Notes: generated from the letters alone by a model not told the origin. Shown: positions 7,383 through 15,615, counted from the stretch's first letter. The stretch is DNA of 34,406 nt from SAR116 cluster bacterium AG-390-L20 (GCA_003278095.1 QCHB01000017.1:1-34406); one strand, 5' to 3'. Made by a program: numbers and translations.

Positions 7383-9662
7383 TTAACGTTTATTAATGTT
7401 ATTTTTTAAGTTAAAAACATCTTTTGCAATCAAATTAAAGACATTATCCCATGGCTCCCATATGTTTCTCTCGAATACGTTTACAGAAGAACTTGAAGGG
7501 CTTAATAAAATATTATTACAAGAACTTTGTCGATAATTTAGAACTTTAGTTGGTGTTCCAACCCCTCCTGAGATTATTGGCACAGATATTTGAGATGATA
7601 TAACCATATCTAATGCAGCGCAAAGTGCCGCCACATCGTCTATGTCATTGAAATGATCTAAATCATCAAAATTATGTACCTTTAGTCCAAATTTATCTTC
7701 AATTTTATTTAAATCACATTCAAAATTTATATATTGTAAATTAATAAAAGTTGTATCAGGGACACTAAGAACAGGAAACCATTCAGTTATTTTGGTATTA
7801 TTTGGAAGCTTGTCAGGCGAGGTATTAGAGCTTTTCCAGGCAATTCCAATGTAAGGACCTTTTCCTATGTCCTTAAGTCGTTCTTTCCAAAATGTAACCC
7901 TTTCTGCATTTGGAACAAGATGAGAAGCCGCTTTTGCATTTGTATCAATTTTATCATTAAAGTGCCTGTAAAGACTACCCATGGGTAAATGAACATCAAA
8001 GTCATCTCTTTCCATATCAAAGCTTCTATTCTCAGGTTTTATTTCTACGTTTGGAAATGAGCGTTTTAACAATGGAACTAATTTTTCTTGGCATTCTAAA
8101 ATACAGTGTTTAGCCTGTGCTGCTAATAGTGAAAGACATGAGGACCACCTAATTGTGTCCCCGATACCTTGTTCACTCCATAGAAGTATTGTTTTATTAC
8201 GAAGACTTTGTTTTTTGTTCAAGAAAGGCTTAGAAAAATGCCGTTTATGTGACTTAAAAACTTCAGTTTCAAAACGCCATTCATATGCATCAAGACCTTC
8301 TTTTATTTTACCAGAATTTAGAAGCGTAAAACTCATGTTATGATGTGCTTCAGGAAAATCGGGTTTAAGAGATAGTGCTTTATGGTAAGCCTCTAATGAC
8401 GCCTCTAGTTTTCCTTGGTCTTTGAAAGCTGATCCCATATTACTTAAGGCATCAGCGTAATCAGGCTTAAGTGATAATGCTTTATGGAATGCTACTATTG
8501 CTTCATCCGGTTTACCTTGGTCTATAAAAGTGGCGCCCTTATTATTATGAGCTTCAGCGTAATTAGGCTTAAATGTGAGAGCTCTATTAAAAGCCTCAAT
8601 AGCTTTATTAAGTTCACCTCTTTTTTTATAAATATTACCAATATTGTTATAAACAGCAACGTAATTGGGCCTGAGTGATAATGCCTTTTTATATGCGTTT
8701 AGAGCTTTATCAAATCTGCCCTTAGTTTGGAAAGTTAAACCTATGTTGTTATAAGCCTCAGCATAATCAGGTTTTAACGCAAGTGCTTTATTGTAAGCCT
8801 CAATAGCTTCGTCAAGTTTATCTTGATTTTGTAGGGTTGCCCCAATGTTATTATAGGCTTCAGCATAATTAGGCTTAAGTGACAGTGCTTTATTGAATGA
8901 TTTTATAGCTTCATCCAATTTGCCTTGATCTATAAAAACAGAACCTTTGTTATTATGGGCTTCAGCGTAATCTGGCTTAAGTAATAATACTTTATTGAAT
9001 GTCTCTATGGCTTTATCAAGTTTACCTTCTTCTTTGAGTGTGGTTCCCATGTTATAATGAGCCTCAGTATAATCAGGCTTAAGTAACAATGCTTTATTAT
9101 ATGCTTTTATAGCTTTATTCATTTTGCCTTGGTATTTGAAAACATTGCCAAGGTTGTTATAAGCCTCAGCATAATCAGGCTTAAGTAATAAGGCTTTATT
9201 AAATGAGTCTACAGCATCATCCAATTTACCTTGATCTTTAAGAGTGATGCCAAGATTAATATAACCATCAGCGTAATTTGGGTTCAACTCTGTAACTTTT
9301 TGGAAAGCTTCTAAGGCCTTTTCAGTTTGCTTTAAGCCAATATTTGCTGCTCCTAGAATATTCCATACAACAAAAGCTTTAGGATACTGCTTTATAATAG
9401 ATTGTGCTTGCTCAACCACAGCTACAAGTAGTCCTTGGTTATAGAAATTTACTAGTTGATTGAGTTCTTTCGCAGGGGGAGTTTGTATTGCATTATCTTG
9501 AGTATAATTGCTTAAAGCAGCTAATCCTTGTTGTGCTCTTGTATTGTTGGGAAAAGCCAGTAAAACATCTTGGTATACCTTTTGGGCTTCTTTGATCTCT
9601 TTTTTATTTACATGAGATCTAGCTTTCATAATCGCTTGATCAACGGAAAATCTTACCGACAT
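7383..9662 (-). CDS. TPR protein with heptosyltransferase-like (GT-B) C-terminal domain
   Basis: A 759-residue paralog of the neighbouring TPR/OGT protein. The first 133 residues align without gaps (both read AQQGLA, VVWNILGAAN or ILWNILGAAN, and KVTELNPNYADG at the same positions). Nine full 34-residue TPR units follow at about 134-439, plus a tenth degenerate one. The C-terminal 280 residues are different: ILLWSEQGIGDTIRWSSCLSLL, GPYIGIAWKSS, then DIDDVAALCAALDMVISSQISVPIISGGVGTP (split here only in reading). This is the pattern of TPR proteins with a GT9/heptosyltransferase-like domain. It is probably a cytoplasmic protein glycosyltransferase or partner of the OGT protein; alphaproteobacterial flagellin glycosyltransferases of the TPR type (FlmG) are a reasonable comparison. 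A sigma-54 promoter match lies just upstream. Confidence 0.78.
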   Translation of the reverse strand: MSVRFSVDQAIMKARSHVNKKEIKEAQKVYQDVLLAFPNNTRAQQGLAALSNYTQDNAIQTPPAKELNQLVNFYNQGLLVAVVEQAQSIIKQYPKAFVVWNILGAANIGLKQTEKALEAFQKVTELNPNYADGYINLGITLKDQGKLDDAVDSFNKALLLKPDYAEAYNNLGNVFKYQGKMNKAIKAYNKALLLKPDYTEAHYNMGTTLKEEGKLDKAIETFNKVLLLKPDYAEAHNNKGSVFIDQGKLDEAIKSFNKALSLKPNYAEAYNNIGATLQNQDKLDEAIEAYNKALALKPDYAEAYNNIGLTFQTKGRFDKALNAYKKALSLRPNYVAVYNNIGNIYKKRGELNKAIEAFNRALTFKPNYAEAHNNKGATFIDQGKPDEAIVAFHKALSLKPDYADALSNMGSAFKDQGKLEASLEAYHKALSLKPDFPEAHHNMSFTLLNSGKIKEGLDAYEWRFETEVFKSHKRHFSKPFLNKKQSLRNKTILLWSEQGIGDTIRWSSCLSLLAAQAKHCILECQEKLVPLLKRSFPNVEIKPENRSFDMERDDFDVHLPMGSLYRHFNDKIDTNAKAASHLVPNAERVTFWKERLKDIGKGPYIGIAWKSSNTSPDKLPNNTKITEWFPVLSVPDTTFINLQYINFECDLNKIEDKFGLKVHNFDDLDHFNDIDDVAALCAALDMVISSQISVPIISGGVGTPTKVLNYRQSSCNNILLSPSSSSVNVFERNIWEPWDNVFNLIAKDVFNLKNNINKR
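8346..9263 (-). repeat. TPR-encoding tandem array, 102-bp units
   Basis: Nine consecutive 34-codon TPR units of the second TPR gene, close in nucleotide sequence to each other and to those of the neighbouring TPR/OGT gene. This fits recent expansion or gene conversion between the two genes. Confidence 0.82.
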
Positions 9663-9698
9663 TGGATGAGCCTGTCATATTATAATTTATTTGTAATT

Positions 9699-9714
9699 AG
9701 CAAATGCTATGCCA
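9699..9714 (-). promoter_or_regulatory. Sigma-54 promoter upstream of the TPR glycosyltransferase pair
   Basis: Read on the minus strand this is TGGCAT-AGCAT-TTGCT, matching the sigma-54 consensus TGGCAC-N5-TTGCW with the invariant GG and GC in exact spacing. The expected start of transcription is near 9688, about 26 bases before the ATG at 9662. The rest of the 277-base gap (9663-9939) is AT-rich with no gene or convincing hairpin. Confidence 0.72.
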
Positions 9715-9939
9715 AGCAAGAGCTTAAAAACAATTTATAAATTTACGTTTAAATGTAATAGATCAATTGAACTTTAATATGGTGATTAAAAACTGATACA
9801 TATTAAATTACATTGAGAAGCAAATATACCAATTTTCTATTAGAAATATTCAAATCAGACAAACTTAAAATAATTTTTAACACTTTATCATTTTTAATTA
9901 GTCATCTGCGAGGCACAGTTAAAGTTTTTTTGAGGTTAA

Positions 9940-11097
9940 TTAATAATTACTTTGATTAACATTTATCGAATATTTCTTCATTTTTTCTATCAGTGTTGTT
10001 CTTCTCAACTTTAATTTATCTGCAGCTAGGGCGACTTTATTATTTGTTTTTTCTAGGGCTTCTTCTATTAAAACAATTTCTACATCTTGAAGGTGCCTTC
10101 TTAAGTCAATTTCGTCATAAAAGGAAAACCAGTTTTTGTAATTTTTGGGATGAGGTAAATAATCTTCAGCACTATTACCATGATCAATTTCGTCAATGTT
10201 TGTAATACCACTCAAATCTGATGTCATTTCCCACAGGGCATCTTGTTCTTCTGCAACAGAGGGTACCTTTAACCTAAGAAGATTTTCATAGACATTTGAA
10301 CTTGTAATTTCTTTTCCAGGAAAAATTATACATGCTCTCTCAATTACATTCTTTAGTTCACGAACATTTCCTGGCCAATTGTGTTTAGTAAGAGCTGTTA
10401 TTGCGTCTGGTGTAAAAATTGGTTTAACTAATTCTTCTAAATTTAAATTTGATAACAGTTTTTCCTGAAGGCTAGGTATGTCTGTTCTTCGTTCAGCAAG
10501 AGAGGGGACATTAATTGGAAGGACATTTATTCTAAAAAATAGGTCAGCTCTGAACTCACCGCTCTCCACTTTTTTTTCTAAATCTCTGTGAGTTGCACAA
10601 ATCAATCTTAAATCAATCTTGATATCGTCTGCCCCCCCAACACGTTGAATAGACCTACTTTCAATAGCTCGTAGTAACTTTGCCTGAAGAGGTAAGGGCA
10701 TATCACCAATTTCATCTAGGAATAAAGAGCCACCACTTGATTGTTCAAATCTACCTTTTCTTTGTTTATCTGCACCTGTAAAAGATCCTTTTTCATGACC
10801 AAAAAGTTCAGATTCTAATAATTCAGAAGGAATTGCAGCACAATTTACTGTAACAAAGGGTCCTTTTTTTTTTGAACAATTATGAATAGCTTGTGCAACT
10901 ATATCTTTACCTGTTCCTGTTTCTCCTAAAATCAATGCTGTACTGTCTGTTTGGGAAACCATTGCAATCAAATTTTTCATTGATTTAGTTTCTGCACTCT
11001 CCCCGTCAATCATATCATTTAGCTTATCAATAATAGATTTTTCTTGAAAGGATTTACTTGATAATTTATCAACAACGTTCATTTTAAAATCCGTCAA
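9940..11097 (-). CDS. Sigma-54-dependent activator with Fis-type DNA-binding domain, no receiver (FlrA/FlrC/FleQ-like)
   Basis: A 385-residue enhancer-binding protein. About 35 N-terminal residues lead straight into the AAA+ domain: Walker A GETGTGKD at 58-65, sigma-54 contact loop GSFTGA at 104-109 (Ser in place of the usual Ala), Walker B SLFLDEIGD at 124-132, and the sensor/lid region NWPGNVRELKNVIERA. The C-terminus carries a Fis-type helix-turn-helix ending LRRTTLIEKMKKY, a tail typical of flagellar regulators of the FlrA/FlrC/FleQ group. No receiver domain is present, so it cannot be controlled by phosphorelay in the NtrC manner. It is divergent from the second activator, with a palindrome 23-44 bases before its start. 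It probably activates the sigma-54 flagellar promoters in this window. Confidence 0.85.
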   Translation of the reverse strand: MTDFKMNVVDKLSSKSFQEKSIIDKLNDMIDGESAETKSMKNLIAMVSQTDSTALILGETGTGKDIVAQAIHNCSKKKGPFVTVNCAAIPSELLESELFGHEKGSFTGADKQRKGRFEQSSGGSLFLDEIGDMPLPLQAKLLRAIESRSIQRVGGADDIKIDLRLICATHRDLEKKVESGEFRADLFFRINVLPINVPSLAERRTDIPSLQEKLLSNLNLEELVKPIFTPDAITALTKHNWPGNVRELKNVIERACIIFPGKEITSSNVYENLLRLKVPSVAEEQDALWEMTSDLSGITNIDEIDHGNSAEDYLPHPKNYKNWFSFYDEIDLRRHLQDVEIVLIEEALEKTNNKVALAADKLKLRRTTLIEKMKKYSINVNQSNY

Positions 11098-11119
11098 ATA
11101 TTTGAACTTGTTTTTGCAT

Positions 11120-11141
11120 ATATGTCATAATAATGACATAT
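11120..11141. promoter_or_regulatory. Palindromic candidate enhancer/operator between divergent flagellar regulators
   Basis: Perfect 9-bp arms ATATGTCAT (11120-11128) and ATGACATAT (11133-11141) flank the 4-base spacer AATA. Its centre is about 120 bases upstream of the predicted start of the sigma-54 promoter at 11225-11240, the usual distance for an enhancer. It is also close upstream of the DNA-binding activator's start codon, so it could serve autoregulation too. Confidence 0.55.
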
Positions 11142-11185
11142 CTTATAATAAATCAATACTGAATTTAAAAAATTATTATATAATT

Positions 11186-11214
11186 TATATAGAGCTAGTC
11201 ATAAAAGATAACAA
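11186..11214 (-). promoter_or_regulatory. Possible sigma-70-type promoter for the DNA-binding activator
   Basis: On the minus strand TTGTTA (11214-11209) and TATATA (11191-11186) are separated by exactly 17 bases. Such matches are frequent in AT-rich DNA. It is listed because no sigma-54 site is seen for this gene and a master regulator needs a separate promoter. Transcription would start near 11179 and run across the palindrome. Confidence 0.25.
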
Positions 11215-11224
11215 AAACTTAGAT

Positions 11225-11240
11225 TGGCAAGCTTCTTGCT
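11225..11240 (+). promoter_or_regulatory. Sigma-54 promoter of the regulator-fliE flagellar operon
   Basis: TGGCAA-GCTTC-TTGCT, with GG at -24 and GC at -12 in exact sigma-54 spacing; only the sixth base of the -24 element departs from TGGCAC. The expected start of transcription is near 11251, giving a 5' leader of about 20 bases before ATG 11272, which has AGGAG just upstream. Confidence 0.75.
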
Positions 11241-11271
11241 TCTTAAAACTTATCAAATTTAGGAGTTTTTA

Positions 11272-12468
11272 ATGAGCCAGGTCATTGTTATAAAAAATAA
11301 TCTAAAAATAGTTAATAATTTGTGTGACATATTAGAAAAAAGAGATGTTACAGTAATTAAGGCAGGCACTGACAATTCAAAGCCTGATTTTCTTGGTATT
11401 GATTTAGTAGGTTACCAAGCAGATACAATCGTATGCTCAGATATTTTTGAAAAAGAAATTGGTGGCTCTTCAAAATTAGTGTCATTTGCTAGGCAAGCTA
11501 AATTATCGAAAATCATTGTTATAGCTGATGATACTAAAATTAACGGAATTGAAATTAAAGATGAATTAGGTGGAGCAGTTAAAAGGATTACAGTTTCGGA
11601 TTATACAGACAAATATGCATTAGAATTAATTTTTAACACCTGCTGCCCTCATATCTTATTTTCTGCTGGAGACACAAAAACCTATGAGCTCTTATCACTT
11701 GCAAGAAGAGTAGCAATTACAGATGTAACAGTTTTTATTAATGGCCCAACTGGATCTGGGAAAGAAGTTTTAGCTAATTACCTACATGAAAACTCTAATA
11801 GAAAAAATGAACCCTTTGTAGCTGTAAACTGTGCTGCTATCCCAGAGAATATGTTAGAGGCAATCCTATTTGGACATGAAAAGGGCGCCTTTACAGGTGC
11901 TTCAAATGCAAACAAAGGAATTTTCAGAGCTGCAGATAAAGGAACGTTGCTTTTAGACGAAATTTCTGAAATGCCTTTATCCCTGCAAGCAAAATTATTA
12001 AGAGTTTTACAAGAAAGAAAAGTTACACCTGTTGGTGGTCAAAGAGATATTGATGTAGATGTAAGAGTTTTGGCAACATCAAATAGAGATATGGCACATG
12101 AAGTAAATCAATCGAGGTTTAGAGAAGATTTATATTACAGATTAAACGTATTTCCACTTCAAACACGTAACTTATCTTCGAGAAAAGATGATATTTTACC
12201 GATCTCAATAAAAATTTTAGATAAGCACAATAATGAAAGTAAAACAACGCCTTATATTACAAGTGACGCAAGAGATTTGTTATCAAGTCATAATTGGCCA
12301 GGAAATGTAAGAGAATTAGAAAATACGCTTCAAAGAGCGTTAGTATTGTGTAAAGACAACATTATTGATGGTAAATCTATAATGATAGATAAATCTTTAT
12401 CAAATATAAGTGAAAATTCATCAGTTGATTCTTTTGCTGATCAATTAGCTTTTGCAAAAGTAACATAA
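11272..12468 (+). CDS. flbD: Sigma-54 activator of the FlbD type lacking a DNA-binding domain
   Basis: A 398-residue protein. Residues 1-125 have the alternating strand/helix pattern of a response-regulator receiver (VIVIKNN, DTIVCSD, KIIVIADD) but lack the usual paired acidic residues near the N-terminus, so the fold is degenerate. The AAA+ domain has Walker A GPTGSGKE at 158-165, GAFTGA at 205-210, Walker B GTLLLDEISE near 225-235, and NWPGNVRELENTLQRA. After the AAA+ lid only about 40 polar residues remain, ending at AFAKVT, with no Fis helix-turn-helix; FlbD and NtrC relatives normally carry about 50-60 residues there. The stop is followed 13 bases later by fliE, so no remnant is present. 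It presumably acts from solution or through the divergent DNA-binding activator. The gene name rests on position and partial similarity. Confidence 0.72.
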   Translation: MSQVIVIKNNLKIVNNLCDILEKRDVTVIKAGTDNSKPDFLGIDLVGYQADTIVCSDIFEKEIGGSSKLVSFARQAKLSKIIVIADDTKINGIEIKDELGGAVKRITVSDYTDKYALELIFNTCCPHILFSAGDTKTYELLSLARRVAITDVTVFINGPTGSGKEVLANYLHENSNRKNEPFVAVNCAAIPENMLEAILFGHEKGAFTGASNANKGIFRAADKGTLLLDEISEMPLSLQAKLLRVLQERKVTPVGGQRDIDVDVRVLATSNRDMAHEVNQSRFREDLYYRLNVFPLQTRNLSSRKDDILPISIKILDKHNNESKTTPYITSDARDLLSSHNWPGNVRELENTLQRALVLCKDNIIDGKSIMIDKSLSNISENSSVDSFADQLAFAKVT

Positions 12469-12481
12469 GAGGAAATAGAGT

Positions 12482-12796
12482 ATGCAAGTTTCAAATCAAA
12501 ATATTAGTAGTTCAAGTCTCCTTCGTCAAAATATATTAGAAAAAGCAAATCAAGCATTATCGGGAGGAGAAAAGGCAGAAGATTTTTCAAAAAAAATTAA
12601 TGATGCCATTAATTCTGTAGCTGACAGTCAGAATAAAGCTTCAAAAATAACTAAGGATTACGAGCTTGGGAAAGAAACTGATTTAACTAAAGTTATAATG
12701 CAACAACAAATATCAAGTATAGCATTTCAAATGACTTTGAATGTTAGAAATAAGGTTTTGAGTTCTTACAAAGATATAATGAATATGCCCGTTTAA
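12482..12796 (+). CDS. fliE: Flagellar hook-basal body protein FliE
   Basis: A 104-residue protein, the usual FliE length. It has a polar N-terminus and the diagnostic C-terminal half KVIMQQQISSIAFQMTLNVRNKVLSSYKDIMNMPV (seen from about residue 70), in which the family's Q-x(5)-F-x(5)-VRNK(L/V)-x(3)-Y-x(2)-IMxMxV pattern is intact. FliE joins the MS ring to the proximal rod and is an early export substrate. It is first of the structural genes, 13 bases after the activator gene with a GAGG ribosome site, and 23 bases before fliF. Confidence 0.92.
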   Translation: MQVSNQNISSSSLLRQNILEKANQALSGGEKAEDFSKKINDAINSVADSQNKASKITKDYELGKETDLTKVIMQQQISSIAFQMTLNVRNKVLSSYKDIMNMPV

Positions 12797-12819
12797 ATTA
12801 ATTTAATTAGGAAAAGAAA

Positions 12820-14535
12820 ATGGCAGAAGCAACAACTGGAAATAATTTAACTGGAATGAATCAAGGCACAGGTGTTATTAGTAGAATTTCATCATCTTTT
12901 TCAAATGTAAAAAAGATGACTGCTGATCCTGCGGTTCAAAAATCAATACCTTTGATATTTGGAGTAATTGTTGCCTTTATAGGATTAATAGTTTTCTTTA
13001 CAATGCAAAAATCAGATATGACAACTTTGTTTGCGTCACTTCCAGAAAGTGAAAAGGCAAATGTAATTCAAACATTAAAACAAAACGGGGTTGATGTTTC
13101 CTTAAATCCATCAACCGGAGAAGTTATAGTACCAGTTAAGGATTATCATGAATCTAGAATGCTACTTGCAGGAGAAGGACTACCGTCATCTGTGCCAGAT
13201 GGCTATGATACTTTAGGTGACATGCCAATGGGTACTAGTAGGTCAGTGGAGGCAATTAAAATAAAGCAATCTCTGGAAGCGGAATTAGCAAGATCTATAA
13301 ACCATATTTCTGGTATAAGTTCAGCAAGAGTCCATTTAGCTATTCCTGAAAAAACAGTATTTGCTAGAGAAATTGCTTTACCCTCAGCCTCAGTATTTGT
13401 GAAATTATCCAATGGAAGATCTTTGGGAAGGCAACAAGTTCAATCAATAGTACATTTAGTTTCCTCTTCCGTCCCTAACTTACCCTCAGAAAAAATAACT
13501 GTTGTAGATCAATTTGGTGAACTCTTATCTAAGCCATCTAACGACGTTGGAACATCTTCATCAAATGAACAAATGTCTCAAACTATGAGATTAGGCGAGA
13601 TATATAGATCAAGAATTATTTCATTATTAACACCAATTGTAGGTGCAGGAAATTTAAAGGCCGAAATTAATGTGGATATGAATTTTACTAAAAGAGAGAT
13701 AACAGAAGAATCTGTAGACCCTAAAGGAAATGCTCTTAGAAGTGAGCAAACTTCATTAGATGAAAGTGCTAATCCAGAAGCAAGAGGAATTCCAGGTGCA
13801 CTGTCTAACGCTCCTCCTTTAGCACCTGATCTAAAAACAACAGTTCCCGAAGGTAAAGATGCAGGTGGTACTTTAAAACAAAGAAGTCAAACATCAGTTA
13901 AAAATTACGAAGTAAGCAGAAAAATCGAGACCACAACAGCTCAATATGGGGAAATTAAGAAAATTAAGGCTGCCGTTATAATAAGAGAAAAGAAAATAGT
14001 ATCACCAGAAGGATTGGTATCTTATGAAAAAATTAGTGACGAAAAGTTACTGGAAATTAAATCATTAGTTCAAGAAGCTCTTGGTTATGATGAAGTAAGA
14101 GGTGATAGCGTAACGGTAAAAAGTAGTCCGTTTGTAGATATACTTGAGGAAGACGTTGTTCCTTGGTATGAAAATGAGTCAATAAAAGAACTTGCGCAAC
14201 AATTAGCAACTGTTTTAATTTTAGCAATAGTAATATTTGGAGCACTTCATCCTCTCTTGAAAAGGGTACTTGTTCCAGCTGGATATTCATCTGGACCTGG
14301 AGTAATGGTTGGAGATGACATTGATGACGATGATGAAAAAATTGAGGTTCAAGAAGGTGAGTCACTTGAGGATATAAAGGCTAAATTAAAGCCTAAAAAG
14401 TCTGCTATTTCTGCGGAAATGCTTGATACTGCTAATACATATGACGACAAAGTTGCTGTAATTAGAATGATTGTTGGAGATGAGGCAGGTCGTGTTTCGA
14501 GTGTTTTCAAAGGCATGATGGAAAGAGATTCTTAG
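12820..14535 (+). CDS. fliF: Flagellar MS-ring protein FliF
   Basis: A 571-residue inner-membrane protein, typical length. The first membrane segment is at residues 43-62 (LIFGVIVAFIGLIVFF) and the second near 462-482 (ATVLILAIVIFGAL). Between them lie the periplasmic ring-building motifs: SGEVIVPVKDYHESRMLLAGEGLP (read around residues 99-125), RSVEAIKIKQSLEAELARSI, and VHLAIPEK. The last 35 residues (DKVAVIRMIVGDEAGRVSSVF) form the cytoplasmic FliG-binding tail. It assembles the MS ring that houses the export gate encoded downstream. Confidence 0.95.
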   Translation: MAEATTGNNLTGMNQGTGVISRISSSFSNVKKMTADPAVQKSIPLIFGVIVAFIGLIVFFTMQKSDMTTLFASLPESEKANVIQTLKQNGVDVSLNPSTGEVIVPVKDYHESRMLLAGEGLPSSVPDGYDTLGDMPMGTSRSVEAIKIKQSLEAELARSINHISGISSARVHLAIPEKTVFAREIALPSASVFVKLSNGRSLGRQQVQSIVHLVSSSVPNLPSEKITVVDQFGELLSKPSNDVGTSSSNEQMSQTMRLGEIYRSRIISLLTPIVGAGNLKAEINVDMNFTKREITEESVDPKGNALRSEQTSLDESANPEARGIPGALSNAPPLAPDLKTTVPEGKDAGGTLKQRSQTSVKNYEVSRKIETTTAQYGEIKKIKAAVIIREKKIVSPEGLVSYEKISDEKLLEIKSLVQEALGYDEVRGDSVTVKSSPFVDILEEDVVPWYENESIKELAQQLATVLILAIVIFGALHPLLKRVLVPAGYSSGPGVMVGDDIDDDDEKIEVQEGESLEDIKAKLKPKKSAISAEMLDTANTYDDKVAVIRMIVGDEAGRVSSVFKGMMERDS

Positions 14536-14577
14536 ATTAAGTTAAGTGAGATTAAGTTAAGAAAGTAGGGTAATAAA

Positions 14578-15615
14578 ATGGCGGAAGCAGCAAAAAAACC
14601 TAATGCAAATGAAGTATATCAAGGTTTAACTGGTACACAGAAATGCGCAATTTTGATGATGTTAATTGGTGAAGATGAAGCTGCAGAGATAATGGCAAAT
14701 TTATCTCCTAAAGAAGTACAAGTCCTGGGATCAGCAATGTACTCTGTACAAGGTTTAGGACAAGATACTGTTAACTTAGTTCTAGATGAATTTTTAGCAA
14801 TTATTAAAGCTCAAACAAGCTTAGGTATTTCTGGGGGTAGTTACATCAAAAATGTATTAACTAAATCTTTGGGAGATGACAAAGCTCAAACTGTTTTGGG
14901 TAAAATCACACCATCAGATAGTAATAAAGCTATTGAGATTTTAGATTGGCTTGATGCAAGATCTATTGCTGACTTAATTATTGACGAACATCCTCAGATT
15001 GTTGCATTAATTATCTCTTACTTAGAGCCCACAACTGCGTCAGATGTTCTAAATTTTATGCCTGAAGAACGTCAATCTGATTATATAAGAAGAATAGCAA
15101 CATTAGAAACAGTTCAACCTGAGGCATTAAAAGAATTAGACAGGGTGATGCAAAAAGTATTCTCATCAAATGCTAGTTTGAGAGCTAGTAAAGTTGGTGG
15201 TGTGCCAGCAGCAGCCAAGATAATGAACTTTTTGAGTGGTGATAATGAAGCAAAGATTATGAAGGAAATACTGAAGGAAGATAAACAGTTAATGTTATCA
15301 ATTCAAGATAGTATGTTTGTATTTGAAACATTATTATTATCTGACGATAAATCTCTTCAAACTCTACTTCGAGCAGTTGAAGATGACTTGATAATTCTTG
15401 CTCTTAAAGGCGCGGATGATGAGTTGAAAACAAAATTATTTGGATGCATGTCTCAACGTGCAGCGGCAAATATTCAAGATGAAATGGAAGCTCTTGGTCC
15501 AGTAAGACTTACTGAAGTACAAGAGGCTCAAAAGCAAATAATTGCTGTGGCAAGACGAATGTCTGATGAAGGATCGATAGTACTAGCAGGACGTGGCGGC
15601 GATGATTATGTATAA
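14578..15615 (+). CDS. fliG: Flagellar motor switch protein FliG
   Basis: A 345-residue protein with all three FliG parts. The N-terminal FliF-binding domain begins at LTGTQKCAILMMLIGEDEAAEI. The middle domain carries the EHPQ motif at residues 137-140 (IIDEHPQIVALIISYL). The C-terminal torque domain has the charged helix DDELKTKLFGCMSQRAA near the stator contact and ends QKQIIAVARRM. It forms the rotor face touched by the stator and binds FliM. It is separated from fliF by 42 bases. Confidence 0.95.
   Translation: MAEAAKKPNANEVYQGLTGTQKCAILMMLIGEDEAAEIMANLSPKEVQVLGSAMYSVQGLGQDTVNLVLDEFLAIIKAQTSLGISGGSYIKNVLTKSLGDDKAQTVLGKITPSDSNKAIEILDWLDARSIADLIIDEHPQIVALIISYLEPTTASDVLNFMPEERQSDYIRRIATLETVQPEALKELDRVMQKVFSSNASLRASKVGGVPAAAKIMNFLSGDNEAKIMKEILKEDKQLMLSIQDSMFVFETLLLSDDKSLQTLLRAVEDDLIILALKGADDELKTKLFGCMSQRAAANIQDEMEALGPVRLTEVQEAQKQIIAVARRMSDEGSIVLAGRGGDDYV

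Noticed and set aside
5714-9263. Regularly spaced repeats resembling a large tandem repeat or CRISPR-like array
   Set aside because: The period is 102 bases in frame, the translation gives 34-residue TPR units, and there are no unique spacers between constant repeats.
9777-9803. ATATG-containing half-sites (ATATGGTGAT and, reversed, ATATGTATCA) upstream of the TPR promoter as a second copy of the 11120 palindrome
   Set aside because: Only five to six positions match the half-site and the spacing differs; such matches are expected by chance in AT-rich DNA.
12400-12481. Frameshifted remnant of a DNA-binding domain after the second activator
   Set aside because: Only 13 bases separate its stop from fliE and no other frame nearby encodes a Fis-like helix-turn-helix, so the domain is absent, not broken.
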